Source: Chryseobacterium hagamense
Lineage (GTDB): Bacteria; Bacteroidota; Bacteroidia; Flavobacteriales; Weeksellaceae
Assembly: GCF_007991455.1 (NCBI RefSeq)
Contig: NZ_BJYJ01000002.1
Location: 124,001 to 188,000, forward strand
Direction of reading: 5' to 3'
DNA: 64,000 bases
This document shows positions 46,601 to 54,117 of the stretch, in pieces; positions within the stretch are counted from its first letter, which is position 1, and every line of letters starts with the position of its first letter. A program made the position numbers and the translations under genes. The notes beneath the pieces were generated by a model that was given only the letters and a program-made list of their open reading frames with translations, was not told where the DNA came from and did no database searches.

Positions 46601-48055
46601 AAGATCAGATTGCGGCCTGTGCTGATGACGGCTACCGTTGCTTCCTTAGGATTTTTACCGATGGCCGTTTCTACAGGCGCCGGAGCGGAAGTTCAGAAAC
46701 CGTTGGCCACTGTCGTGATCGGCGGCCTGGTAACGGCTACTTTCCTTACCCTATTCGTATTGCCGATGCTGTATCTTATTTTTAACAGGGGCTTTTCAAG
46801 GAAAAAAATTAAACCAAAAGCGGTAACGGCCGTTTTCATGCTGGCATCTTTATTTTTCGGGCAGCTGATGCATGCACAGACAAGATCCGTTTCCATTGAA
46901 CAGGCAATGGACCTGGCCGCCGGCAATCATTTAAACATACAATCGAAAAATTTAAGCATTCAATCAGCGGAAGCCTTAAGAGGAACGGCGAAAGAACTTC
47001 CGAAACTGAATTTCGACGCCCAATTGGGGCAATACAACAGCCCGAAATTCGACCAGTCGTTTTCCGTTTCGCAGAGCATTCCTTTCCCGACGCTGTTTAA
47101 AGCAAGGAGGGAATTGATTAATGAAACCGTGAAAAGCCGTCAGATTGATAAAGAAATTACCTTAAATGAACTGATGAAACAGGTAAGGACTTATTATTAT
47201 CAGATCGAATATCTGCAGTATAATCAATTAAAACTGAAAAGCCTCGACAGCCTGTATCAGGATTTCATCAGAATTGCCACGGTCAGGTTCAAAGCAGGAG
47301 ACATTAAGAAAATTGAAATCAATACCGCCGAAACCCAGAAAGGAGAGATCGGTCTGCTGCTGAATCAGAATGAAGTCTATCTGAAGAATGCCTATAACAG
47401 CTTGCAGATTCTTCTGAATACTTCTGGAAGCATCGAAGTTCCGCTCAACAGAAACTATGAACCTCTGAAGGCGGTAAATGTATTGGACAGTACGGCAGTT
47501 AAAAATAATCCTACCGTAAAATCCTTTTATCAGGAAATGGAAATCGCAGAGAAAAACAAAAACGTTGAAAAATCCCAGGGCCTTCCGGAGTTCAGCGTCG
47601 GCTATACCAACCAGTCGCTGATTGGCTTTCATACGCGGAACGGGCAGGAGCAGTTTTACAATTCGGGAGACCGGTTCCATTCCGTAACCTTAGGGGTTGC
47701 CATCCCGCTTACTTTCGGAGCCACCAAAGCGAAAATAAAGTCTTTGGAATATCAGAAGCAGTCGGCAGAAGCCAATGCCCGGTTTCAGGAAAAACAGCTT
47801 TTCATTCAGCTTAAAAACGCATGGAGCCAGTATGAACAGGACGTTCTGCAATATGATTACTACGTGAAGCAGGCCGTCCCGAATGCTGAAAAAATTGTGA
47901 AAGCGGCTCAGTTAGGCTACAAAACAGGCGAAATTTCCTATGTGGAATATCTGTTCGCCTTGCGAACTGCCACCGACATCCAGCTGAAATACCTGGAGTC
48001 CATTCAGCAGGTCAATCAATCGGTTATTCTCATTAATTCAATCATCAACAAATAA
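43697..48055 (+). CDS. CusA/CzcA heavy-metal RND pump fused to a TolC-like outer-membrane factor
   Basis: 1452 residues from a GTG start. Residues 1 to ~1035 are a complete heavy-metal RND transporter: first helix RNKIVIGIMTLLLIIWG, RLPVDAVPDITNNQVQI, periplasmic porter loops, and helix 4 with LGAIDFGLIVDGAVIIVE, the acidic proton-relay DFG...D motif of CzcA/CusA. After the last RND helix and a basic stretch, AVFMLASLFFGQLMHAQ acts as a helix or signal-like connector. Residues ~1065-1452 form a TolC/OMF protein (two OEP repeats, long helices, LGVAIPLTFG). Pump and outer-membrane channel are thus one polypeptide. Substrate is probably Zn, Cd, Co or Cu, by context. Confidence 0.93.
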   Translation: MLDQIIQFSIRNKIVIGIMTLLLIIWGIWSASRLPVDAVPDITNNQVQIITSCPTLAGQEVEQLVTFPIEQSIANIPDIEETRSISRFGLSVVTVVFKENADIYFARQLINEKLKEAAQEIPEGTGIPELAPVSTGLGEVYQYILHPKKESEKKYDPKELRAMQDWIVRRQLNGTPGVAEINSFGGQLKQYEVALDPNRLRAMGVSMTDLFTALEKNNRNTGGAYIDKKPNAYFIRGIGIVKSLEDIRNIPVKNETGSVPIFVKDVAEVRLGSAVRYGAMTYNGKIDAVGGVVMMLKGANSHEVVNNIKAKIPVIQKSLPADVVIEPFLDRTDLVGRAMKTVEKNLIEGALIVIFVLVVFLGNLRAGLIVASAIPLSLLFALGMMNVFGVSANLMSLGAIDFGLIVDGAVIIVEATLHHLGLKKSTQQLTQAQMDEEVFRSASKIRSSAAFGEIIILIVYIPILTLVGVEGKMFTPMAKTVGFAILGALILSLTYIPMMSALFLSKKIAHKETFSDKLMNRLQKVYQPLLRKAIRFRYGIVSATLAVFIITLFIFKNMGGEFIPQLQEGDYAFHCILPQGSSLNQSIETSMQASRILKRFDEVKMVIGKTGSAEVPTDPMPPEASDLIVVLKPYDEWKSGKTYEELADEMIGKLEIIPGVFFEKNQPIQMRFNELMTGVRQDVAVKIFGENLDSLSVYADKVAKTIQTVEGVTAPQIERISGLPQINVEYDRIRMANYGLNIENVNNALSTAFAGKSAGQVFENERRFDLVVRLDSLHRTNIDDVNNLMISTPSGAQIPLSQIADIGYKLGPAQISREEGKRRIVIGFNVKDRDVESVVKDIQAKLDQVKLPSGYYFTYGGQFENLQAASKRLMIAVPVSLLLIFMLLYFTFRSFKQAALIFTAIPMSAIGGVFALVIRDMPFSISAGIGFIALFGVAVLNGIVLIGTFNQLEKEGEKDILKRVSEGTKIRLRPVLMTATVASLGFLPMAVSTGAGAEVQKPLATVVIGGLVTATFLTLFVLPMLYLIFNRGFSRKKIKPKAVTAVFMLASLFFGQLMHAQTRSVSIEQAMDLAAGNHLNIQSKNLSIQSAEALRGTAKELPKLNFDAQLGQYNSPKFDQSFSVSQSIPFPTLFKARRELINETVKSRQIDKEITLNELMKQVRTYYYQIEYLQYNQLKLKSLDSLYQDFIRIATVRFKAGDIKKIEINTAETQKGEIGLLLNQNEVYLKNAYNSLQILLNTSGSIEVPLNRNYEPLKAVNVLDSTAVKNNPTVKSFYQEMEIAEKNKNVEKSQGLPEFSVGYTNQSLIGFHTRNGQEQFYNSGDRFHSVTLGVAIPLTFGATKAKIKSLEYQKQSAEANARFQEKQLFIQLKNAWSQYEQDVLQYDYYVKQAVPNAEKIVKAAQLGYKTGEISYVEYLFALRTATDIQLKYLESIQQVNQSVILINSIINK

Positions 48056-48056
48056 T

Positions 48057-49289
48057 ATGAACCCAAAATATAACATCATACGGCTTTTATTTTCAGTTGT
48101 TTTTATGTTCAGCTGCAGTAAAAAAGAATCAGTGGAAAATGCAGAAGAGAAAACGGAACAGTCTGAAGAACAACATCAGGAAGCACCTCAGACCATCGCT
48201 TCTTTAACGGAAGAACAGATAAAAGCGGTCGGCATTACATTAGGCAGCATCGAGATGAAGGAACTGACAGCAACCATAAAAGCCAACGGGCAGCTCAGGG
48301 TTCCGAACAACAACAAAGCAACGGTAACTTCCCTGTACGGCGGAATCATCAGGACCCTAAACATCCAGGTCGGAAGTTCCGTGAAGAAAGGGCAGGTAAT
48401 TGCTACCATTGACAATCCGGAATTCATCAGGTTGCAGGAAGATTATTTAACCACAAACAGCCGGATTATTTACGCCGAACAGGAATACCGCAGGCAGCGG
48501 GAACTTTTCGACAATGATGCCGGCGCCCGGAAGAACCTGCAGAGTGCCGATGCGGAACTGAAAACCCTTCGGACCAAAAAGGCATCGCTTTTACGGCAGC
48601 TTCAGATGATGGGAATCAGCCCGGGGTCGGTAAGTAACGGCAACATGAGATCCGGCCTGGTGATCACGGCACCGATCAGCGGAACGGTCAGCAGCATTGC
48701 ATCACAGATCGGTAGCTATGTGGATGTCTCGTCGCCGGTTGCGGAAATCATCGACAACAATTCCATCCATCTCGATCTTCAGGTGTTTGAAAAAGACCTG
48801 CCGAAGATGAGAACCGGGCAGGTGGTCCATTTTAAACTCACCAACAACCCCGAAACGGAATATGATGCGGAAATTTACAGCATCGGTTCCTCATTTGAAA
48901 ATGACAGCAAAACCATTTCCGTTCATGCCAGTGTTACCGGAAACAAAACCGGACTGATCGACGGGATGAACATCACGGGAATCGTAAGCCTCAATAAAAC
49001 CGTAACCCCGGCCATTCCTGATGAAGGCATAGTGGAAGCCGACGGGAAATTCTATGTATTTGTACAGACGGATGAAAATCCTGATGCCCACGAAAGCCAC
49101 CGGAAAGAAACTGGAAAAATGCCGCAATCCATTAATTTTGAAAAAGTGGAAGTGGTAAAAGGTTCATCCGATATGGGCTATACAGCGGTTACTCCTGTAA
49201 AACAGATTGCCGCCGATGCGAAACTTGCCGTAAAAGGGGCTTATTTCATTAATGCAAAACTGACCAATTCAGGCGAACATGAACATTAA
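48057..49289 (+). CDS. Periplasmic adaptor (CusB/CzcB-type membrane fusion protein)
   Basis: 410 residues. A lipobox (VVFMFSC, Cys20) predicts a lipoprotein, followed by a Glu/Gln/Lys-rich linker. KANGQLRVPNNNKATVTSLYGG and QVGSSVKKGQVIATIDN form the first lipoyl half, then a helical hairpin (~120-180), then SGLVITAPISGTVSSI with YVDVSSPVAEI as the second half and the beta-barrel domain. It links the RND pump to the channel. It starts one base after the pump stop and overlaps the regulator ORF if that gene uses its first ATG. Confidence 0.92.
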   Translation: MNPKYNIIRLLFSVVFMFSCSKKESVENAEEKTEQSEEQHQEAPQTIASLTEEQIKAVGITLGSIEMKELTATIKANGQLRVPNNNKATVTSLYGGIIRTLNIQVGSSVKKGQVIATIDNPEFIRLQEDYLTTNSRIIYAEQEYRRQRELFDNDAGARKNLQSADAELKTLRTKKASLLRQLQMMGISPGSVSNGNMRSGLVITAPISGTVSSIASQIGSYVDVSSPVAEIIDNNSIHLDLQVFEKDLPKMRTGQVVHFKLTNNPETEYDAEIYSIGSSFENDSKTISVHASVTGNKTGLIDGMNITGIVSLNKTVTPAIPDEGIVEADGKFYVFVQTDENPDAHESHRKETGKMPQSINFEKVEVVKGSSDMGYTAVTPVKQIAADAKLAVKGAYFINAKLTNSGEHEH

Positions 49290-49299
49290 AAACAAAAAT

Positions 49300-49719
49300 A
49301 TGAAAAAAGATACCGAAAGCAGATTGCTTGATAAAAATACCAAGCCGACGAGTATGCGGATCCTGGTGTATGATTTCCTGAGCTCTCAGGAAGCCGCCCT
49401 GTCTTTATCTGAAGTCGAGAGCCATTTTGAGAATGCAGACCGTACCACGATTTACCGTACCCTGAAAACATTTGAAGAAAAAGGCATCGTCCACAGCATT
49501 CAGGAAAATAATACCACTAAGTATAAGCTCTGCCATGACCATTGCAGTGAAAGCACCCATAAAGACCGGCACTTGCATTTCTACTGCAAAATCTGTAAAC
49601 AGACGACCTGTAAAGAGGAAATTTCTTTTCCGGAAACGTTAAATACCGATTTCCGGATCGATGAAATCAGGCTTTTTGCTAAGGGAATCTGCGAACACTG
49701 CCTCGGAAGTTTGCAATAG
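49300..49719 (+). CDS. Fur-family transcriptional regulator of the metal-efflux operon
   Basis: 139 residues from ATG 49,300; ATG 49,279, overlapping the adaptor gene, would add seven. The winged helix covers ~15-80 with ADRTTIYRTLKTFEEKGIV as recognition region. The C-terminal part has HLHFYCKICKQTTC and GICEHC, a Cys4-type structural zinc site, plus the His-rich CHDHCSESTHKDRH loop for a sensing metal. Fur proteins usually repress uptake genes; finding one inside an efflux operon suggests a Zur- or heavy-metal-type role. Its stop codon overlaps the operator in front of the next gene. Confidence 0.88.
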   Translation: MKKDTESRLLDKNTKPTSMRILVYDFLSSQEAALSLSEVESHFENADRTTIYRTLKTFEEKGIVHSIQENNTTKYKLCHDHCSESTHKDRHLHFYCKICKQTTCKEEISFPETLNTDFRIDEIRLFAKGICEHCLGSLQ

Positions 49720-49747
49720 CATTGCATTTGCTTTGTTATTACATTTG
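49712..49747 (+). promoter_or_regulatory. Operator and promoter before the P1B ATPase gene
   Basis: TGCAAT-AGC-ATTGCA (49,712-49,726) is a perfect inverted repeat that includes the regulator's TAG stop. TACATTTG (49,740-49,747) is a good -7 element, and the repeat lies where the -33 element should be, so binding there would block the promoter. Confidence 0.65.
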
Positions 49748-49764
49748 ATTTAAAATTTACCTTT

Positions 49765-51723
49765 ATGGAAGAATGCTGCAGTACAAAACCGAAAAAAGAA
49801 CATAACCATAATCATGAAGATCATGATCATGACCACGGCCATTCTCACGATACGGAAGGCAAATCTGCATTTCAGATGTTTCTTCCGGCCATTATCTCTT
49901 TTGCCCTTTTATTATTAGGGATTATACTGGACCATGTGGTAAAGCCCGGCTGGTTTTCCGGCTGGATCCGGCCGGTATGGTACTCGGTGGTTTATCTTCC
50001 GGTGGGATTGCCTGTACTTAAAGAAGCTTTTGAAAGCATTAAAAACGGCGATATATTCTCTGAATTTTTCCTGATGGGAATTGCTACCGTCGGTGCTTTT
50101 GCTATCGGTGAATATCCTGAAGGGGTTGCAGTGATGCTGTTTTACTCAGTAGGAGAGGTCTTTCAGGCCATGGCGGTAACCAGAGCACAAACCAATATCA
50201 AGACTTTGCTGGACCAGCGTCCTGATGAGGTAACGGTAATCCGGGAGGGTAAACCGCAAACCATAAAAGCCGAACAGGTGAATATCGGGGATATCATTCA
50301 ATTAAAATCAGGGGAGAAACTCGGGCTGGACGGCGAACTGCTTTCGGAAACCGCTTCTTTCAATACGGCTGCCCTGACCGGTGAAAGTAAACCCGATACG
50401 AAAACAAAAGGCACTGCCGTTCTGGCGGGGATGATTAACCTGAATACCGTCAGCCAGGTAAAGGTAACAGCCGCCTATAAAGACAGTAAGCTGAGCCGCA
50501 TCCTGGAGATGGTACAGAATGCCACTGCCCAGAAAGCTCCTACCGAACTGTTTATCCGCAAATTTGCGAAAGTTTATACGCCGATTGTCGTGTTCCTGGC
50601 CATTGGAATTACTTTGCTGCCCTATCTTTTTGTTGAACATTATGAATTCAGGGACTGGCTCTACCGCGCACTGGTATTCCTGGTGATTTCCTGTCCGTGT
50701 GCTCTGGTGATCTCTATTCCGCTGGGCTATTTCGGGGGAATCGGCGCGGGAAGCCGGAACGGGATTTTATTTAAAGGAAGCAATTTCCTGGATGTGCTGG
50801 CAACCGTCCGGCAGGTGGTGATGGATAAGACCGGGACCCTGACGGAAGGGGTTTTCAAAGTGCAGGAAGTGAATTTTAATAATGGATTCGATAAAGATGA
50901 ACTGCTGAAATTGGTAAATGCTCTGGAAAGTAAAAGTTCACATCCTGTTGCTACGGCTATCCATGAGTACGTAGGCGAACCTGACCATTCCGTCAAACTG
51001 GAAAATGTAGAAGAAGTCGCCGGGCAGGGCCTGAAAGCAACGGTTAACGGGAAAGAACTGCTGGTCGGGAATTTCAGGCTGATGGATACCTCCGGTATCC
51101 GCTATGATTTTAATCCGGAAAACATTGTTTACACAGTCATTGCCGTAGCATACGATCAAAAATTTGCAGGCTATCTCACCATTGCCGATGAGGTAAAACC
51201 GGATGCGAAGCAAACCATCAGCCAGCTACAATCCTTAGGCGTAACCGCAACGATGCTCAGCGGCGACAAATCTTCCGTGGTACAACATGTTGCCGGTATT
51301 CTGGGAATCCAGAATGCATACGGCGACCTGCTTCCCGAAGACAAAGTGAATAAAGTAAAGGAAATTAAAGCTAAAAAACAGACCGTTGCTTTTGTTGGAG
51401 ACGGAGTAAATGATGCCCCCGTAGTTGCCCTGAGCGACGTGGGCATTGCGATGGGCGGACTTGGAAGCGATGCCACCATCGAAACCGCCGATGTGGTCAT
51501 CCAGGACGACAGGCCAGGTAAAATCCCGATGGCCATCAACATCGGAAAACAAACCAAAAGGATCGTCTGGCAGAATATTTTTTTAGCATTTGTGGTAAAA
51601 GCCATTGTGCTCATTCTCGGCGCCGGAGGACTGGCTACGATGTGGGAAGCAGTCTTCGCCGATGTCGGGGTTGCATTGCTGGCCATTCTGAATGCCGTAA
51701 GAATCCAGCGGATGAAATTTTAA
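49765..51723 (+). CDS. P1B-2-type heavy-metal ATPase (Zn/Cd/Pb export)
   Basis: 652 residues. Instead of a CxxC metal-binding domain, the N-terminus has a His/Asp tract (HNHNHEDHDHDHGHSHD). TGES (actuator), SCPCAL in helix 6 (transport site), DKTGTLTEG (phosphorylated Asp) and VGDGVNDAPVVALSDVG are all intact. Near the end, Lys in FVVK is separated by 20 residues from the Asp of ADVGVALLAILN; this K-x20-D-x-G arrangement is the P1B-2 signature for Zn, Cd and Pb. It pumps the metal into the periplasm, where the RND system can take it across the outer membrane. Confidence 0.95.
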   Translation: MEECCSTKPKKEHNHNHEDHDHDHGHSHDTEGKSAFQMFLPAIISFALLLLGIILDHVVKPGWFSGWIRPVWYSVVYLPVGLPVLKEAFESIKNGDIFSEFFLMGIATVGAFAIGEYPEGVAVMLFYSVGEVFQAMAVTRAQTNIKTLLDQRPDEVTVIREGKPQTIKAEQVNIGDIIQLKSGEKLGLDGELLSETASFNTAALTGESKPDTKTKGTAVLAGMINLNTVSQVKVTAAYKDSKLSRILEMVQNATAQKAPTELFIRKFAKVYTPIVVFLAIGITLLPYLFVEHYEFRDWLYRALVFLVISCPCALVISIPLGYFGGIGAGSRNGILFKGSNFLDVLATVRQVVMDKTGTLTEGVFKVQEVNFNNGFDKDELLKLVNALESKSSHPVATAIHEYVGEPDHSVKLENVEEVAGQGLKATVNGKELLVGNFRLMDTSGIRYDFNPENIVYTVIAVAYDQKFAGYLTIADEVKPDAKQTISQLQSLGVTATMLSGDKSSVVQHVAGILGIQNAYGDLLPEDKVNKVKEIKAKKQTVAFVGDGVNDAPVVALSDVGIAMGGLGSDATIETADVVIQDDRPGKIPMAINIGKQTKRIVWQNIFLAFVVKAIVLILGAGGLATMWEAVFADVGVALLAILNAVRIQRMKF

Positions 51724-51777
51724 AGGAAGAGAATGGGTGTAGGAAGTTTGAGCAAAATACCGATTATTTAATCTCCC

Positions 51778-51925
51778 ACAGATGGCACGGATTTTCACGG
51801 ATGATTGCGTTTATTTTAACACATAAGTCACAGAGAGAATTTTGTAATTTGTGTGCTTATCAAGCATCACCTATTAAACTTTATGATGCAGGGTAATACT
51901 CTTTTGTCTCTTTTGAGGTTAAAAG
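51778..51925. repeat. Intergenic repeat family, member R3 with downstream module
   Basis: CACGGATTTTCACGGAT, ATTGCGTTTATTTTAACACA and AAGTCACAGAGAGA match R4 at 52,047. The second module (51,868-51,925; TATTAAACTTTAT-ATGCAG, TAATA-TCTTTTGT) matches 52,198-52,254. I find no convincing gene in 51,724-52,457. Confidence 0.7.
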
Positions 51926-52046
51926 TTTCCAACGTATTTCTCTGCATAAATTTATGGATGTTGATGGCACAATTAATAGGCACGGGCTTTAGCCCCGTTT
52001 AAAAAGAGGACACCTTCCATCCGGCTTCATCCCAAATTTATTTAAC

Positions 52047-52254
52047 CAGAAATTAACACGGATTTTCACGGATAATTGCGCATATTTTAGCACATGAGTT
52101 ACAGAGAAAGTTCGAATGGCTTGAAAATACTTTTAGAACATATGAGATTAAAAATCAAAGATTTTTTAAAAACTTTTGTGCGCTTTTTTGACGTTCAATA
52201 TTAAACTTTATTATGCAGTATAATAGTCTTTTGTGACCTTTGTGGTGAAATTTT
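52047..52254. repeat. Intergenic repeat family, member R4 with downstream module
   Basis: Tandem-like second copy of R3, about 270 bases further on. It keeps the ATTAAAAATCAAAGATTTT segment seen in R1 and, inverted, in R2. Confidence 0.7.
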
Positions 52255-52293
52255 ATAGTAAGGCTCCGCTTTGCCGCCACAGCGTAATCCCAT

Positions 52294-52345
52294 TAAAAAT
52301 CTTTGATTTTCTTCTTCTATGATCTGAAATATGCGCAAAGCAGGA
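52294..52345. repeat. Intergenic repeat fragment, member R5 (inverted)
   Basis: TAAAAATCTTTGATTTTCTT, then ATGATCTGAAATATGCGC, matching the inverted member R2 in core and order. The 52,261-52,285 stretch just before it (GGCTCCGCTTTGCCGCCACA) looks like a decayed REP hairpin. Confidence 0.5.
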
Positions 52346-52390
52346 ATCTGAATCTCATGTGACCGATATGTAAAATAGCTATTCCTGAAA

Positions 52391-52439
52391 TGACTTTCAT
52401 CATAAAGTCACCGTAAAACAATTTTCAGTAGTATATTTG
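52391..52439 (+). promoter_or_regulatory. Inverted repeat and -7 element before the copper-type locus
   Basis: TGACTTT-CATCAT-AAAGTCA (52,391-52,410) is a perfect 20-base inverted repeat. TATATTTG (52,432-52,439) is a perfect -7 element 21 bases downstream. There is no TTG at -33, so the repeat could be an activator site. Confidence 0.55.
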
Positions 52440-52457
52440 CGGGAATAAAATCCCCGG

Positions 52458-52817
52458 TTGAAATTTTTCATTTCCATATTTATTATTTTTACCATTGCAT
52501 TACGTCCGGTACTGCCGCTGATCGACTATGCCGTGAATTATAAATATATTGTGGAAAACCTGTGTGAAAAAAGAAATGTTCCGCAGTCTACCTGTAAAGG
52601 AAAATGCTACCTGGAAAAGGAACTCTCCAAAACGGAGAAACAGTCGAACAATGGTCAGAACTTAAAACTTGCCGGACTGGATGTGTTTGTTTCTCATGAC
52701 ATTTTTTCCTGTTCACTTGTTCGATCTCATGCTGAGAATCAAAAAATAAGACCGGAGTTTACCGGTTTTCACACTTCAGAATACCATTCCCGGATATTCC
52801 ATCCCCCTTTGGGTTAA
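52458..52817 (+). CDS. Small exported protein with C36/C46/C50 motif (paralogue A)
   Basis: 119 residues from a TTG start, 19 bases after the -7 element. An N-terminal hydrophobic segment (residues 3-15) is followed by RPVLPLIDYAVNYKYIVENL. Three Cys lie at 36, 46 and 50, the last two in CKGKCYL (a C-x3-C pair). The protein ends FHPPLG. The protein at 54,796 has the same motifs at exactly the same residue numbers. I do not know a named family. Neighbours (YHS, SCO1, SOD, MbnP/MbnH-like) suggest metal or thiol-redox handling outside the cytoplasm. Confidence 0.72.
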   Translation: MKFFISIFIIFTIALRPVLPLIDYAVNYKYIVENLCEKRNVPQSTCKGKCYLEKELSKTEKQSNNGQNLKLAGLDVFVSHDIFSCSLVRSHAENQKIRPEFTGFHTSEYHSRIFHPPLG

Positions 52818-52992
52818 TTTGCCTCACTGAATTTAAGTTGCCACCGGCAAATACGGATGTATCTGTCTTTGAATGATAGAATGATGCGTCCGTAATAATG
52901 TCACCGGTAAGGTTGATATGACGGATGGAATTAAATTGAGTCCGGAATTCAACTGTTTTTTCCTGTATCTATTAATTTCAATTTCGATAAAA

Positions 52993-53268
52993 ATGAAATC
53001 AAAACTTATTGTAATGTCATTCATGGCGGTTTCCCTGATGGCCTGTGCCCAGGAAACGCCCAAAGTAAAACATAAAAAAACTACTTCCGCTGCAAGATCA
53101 AATACAAAAACGGTAAAATTTGCCAATGCGGAAGACCCGATCTGCCATATGCCGACTGAAGCGGATATGAAAGATACGGCTGTGTACAAAAATAAGACGT
53201 ACGGTTTTTGCAGTGCGTACTGCAGAGACGAATTTAAAAAAAATCCGGAAAAATATGTCCAGAAATAA
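52993..53268 (+). CDS. Small YHS-domain lipoprotein
   Basis: 91 residues from ATG 52,993; upstream in-frame sequence does not look like a signal peptide. MSFMAVSLMACAQ is a lipoprotein signal with the lipobox Cys near residue 18. After a Lys/Thr linker, DPICHMPTEAD and YGFCSAYCRDEFKKNPEKY form a YHS-type domain with three Cys. The usual DPVCGM is here DPICHM. YHS domains occur in copper ATPases and copper-handling proteins. The SCO1 start overlaps its end by 14 bases, so the two are translationally coupled. Confidence 0.85.
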   Translation: MKSKLIVMSFMAVSLMACAQETPKVKHKKTTSAARSNTKTVKFANAEDPICHMPTEADMKDTAVYKNKTYGFCSAYCRDEFKKNPEKYVQK

Positions 53269-53932
53269 AAAACCGCAATCAAAAAGCAGGATCATCATCC
53301 CTTTGGCGGTCATAGCATTGCTTTTCCTGGGAATCGGTATCGGTATGGGATATTTTAAAAAAAACCTGTATACGGTAATGAAAGTCCCGGATTTTGAGCT
53401 GACCGACCAGAACAACAGGAAGATTACCAATAAGGACATGCTTGGAAAAGTATACCTGGTGGAATTCTTCTTCAGCAGGTGCCCGACGATATGCCCGGTC
53501 ATGAATACCAATATGAGCGCTATCGAAGAGCAAATCAATGATCCTGAATTCGGAATTGTTTCCATCAGCATCGATCCGGAAAACGATACGCCTAAACTGC
53601 TGAAGGAACATGCCGAAAGGATCGGCGTAAAATCCCCGAACTGGCATTTTCTTACCGGAAACCGGGAGTATATTGGAAAACTGGCAGACCAGTTCAATAT
53701 TTATGTCGGCGATAAAGAAGATGAAAGCGAAAGCTTAAACCACAGCGGGATGATTGCCTTGGTTGATAAGGAAGGGAACATCCGTTGCCGGTATAACAAA
53801 GAGAATATGCCGATCCTGTACTATTCCGGTCTGAATTACGAAGATCCCGAAGGAAAAATACCGAAGCTGACGGGAAAATACCATCCCGACCGGGAAATAC
53901 TGATCGAGGATATCAGAAAGCTGTTGAAGTAG
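53255..53932 (+). CDS. SCO1/SenC-family copper chaperone or thiol reductase
   Basis: 225 residues from ATG 53,255 (an earlier in-frame ATG at 53,213 lies deep in the YHS gene). A single N-terminal membrane anchor (IIIPLAVIALLFLGIGIGMGY, without its last residue) precedes a thioredoxin fold. FFFSRCPTICPVMN carries the C-x3-C copper-binding pair, and SLNHSGMIALVD carries the His that completes the Cu site. SIDPENDTP is also typical. SCO proteins deliver copper to, or reduce Cys of, the CuA site of cytochrome oxidase. Here it sits away from oxidase genes, among other metal-linked proteins, so it may serve this locus. Confidence 0.93.
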   Translation: MSRNKKPQSKSRIIIPLAVIALLFLGIGIGMGYFKKNLYTVMKVPDFELTDQNNRKITNKDMLGKVYLVEFFFSRCPTICPVMNTNMSAIEEQINDPEFGIVSISIDPENDTPKLLKEHAERIGVKSPNWHFLTGNREYIGKLADQFNIYVGDKEDESESLNHSGMIALVDKEGNIRCRYNKENMPILYYSGLNYEDPEGKIPKLTGKYHPDREILIEDIRKLLK

Positions 53933-54117
53933 AAGAGGGATGCCGGACGCCGGAAGTTAATTTAGTTTAATATTGAATTTTATATCAAACGGCTGATAAG
54001 CATTAAATTTGCTAGGATAGAGAAGAAGATGAAAGGGGAGTGGCCGCTGATCTCAACTGCCAGCTTCCATCACCTGTCTTCCAGCATAATAAATACAAAC
54101 CACAAAAACGAATCGTT

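Noticed and set aside
51642..51896. Open frame running out of the end of the P1B ATPase gene
   Set aside because: It overlaps the ATPase coding region in another frame and then enters repeat DNA; no start signals or recognisable domain.
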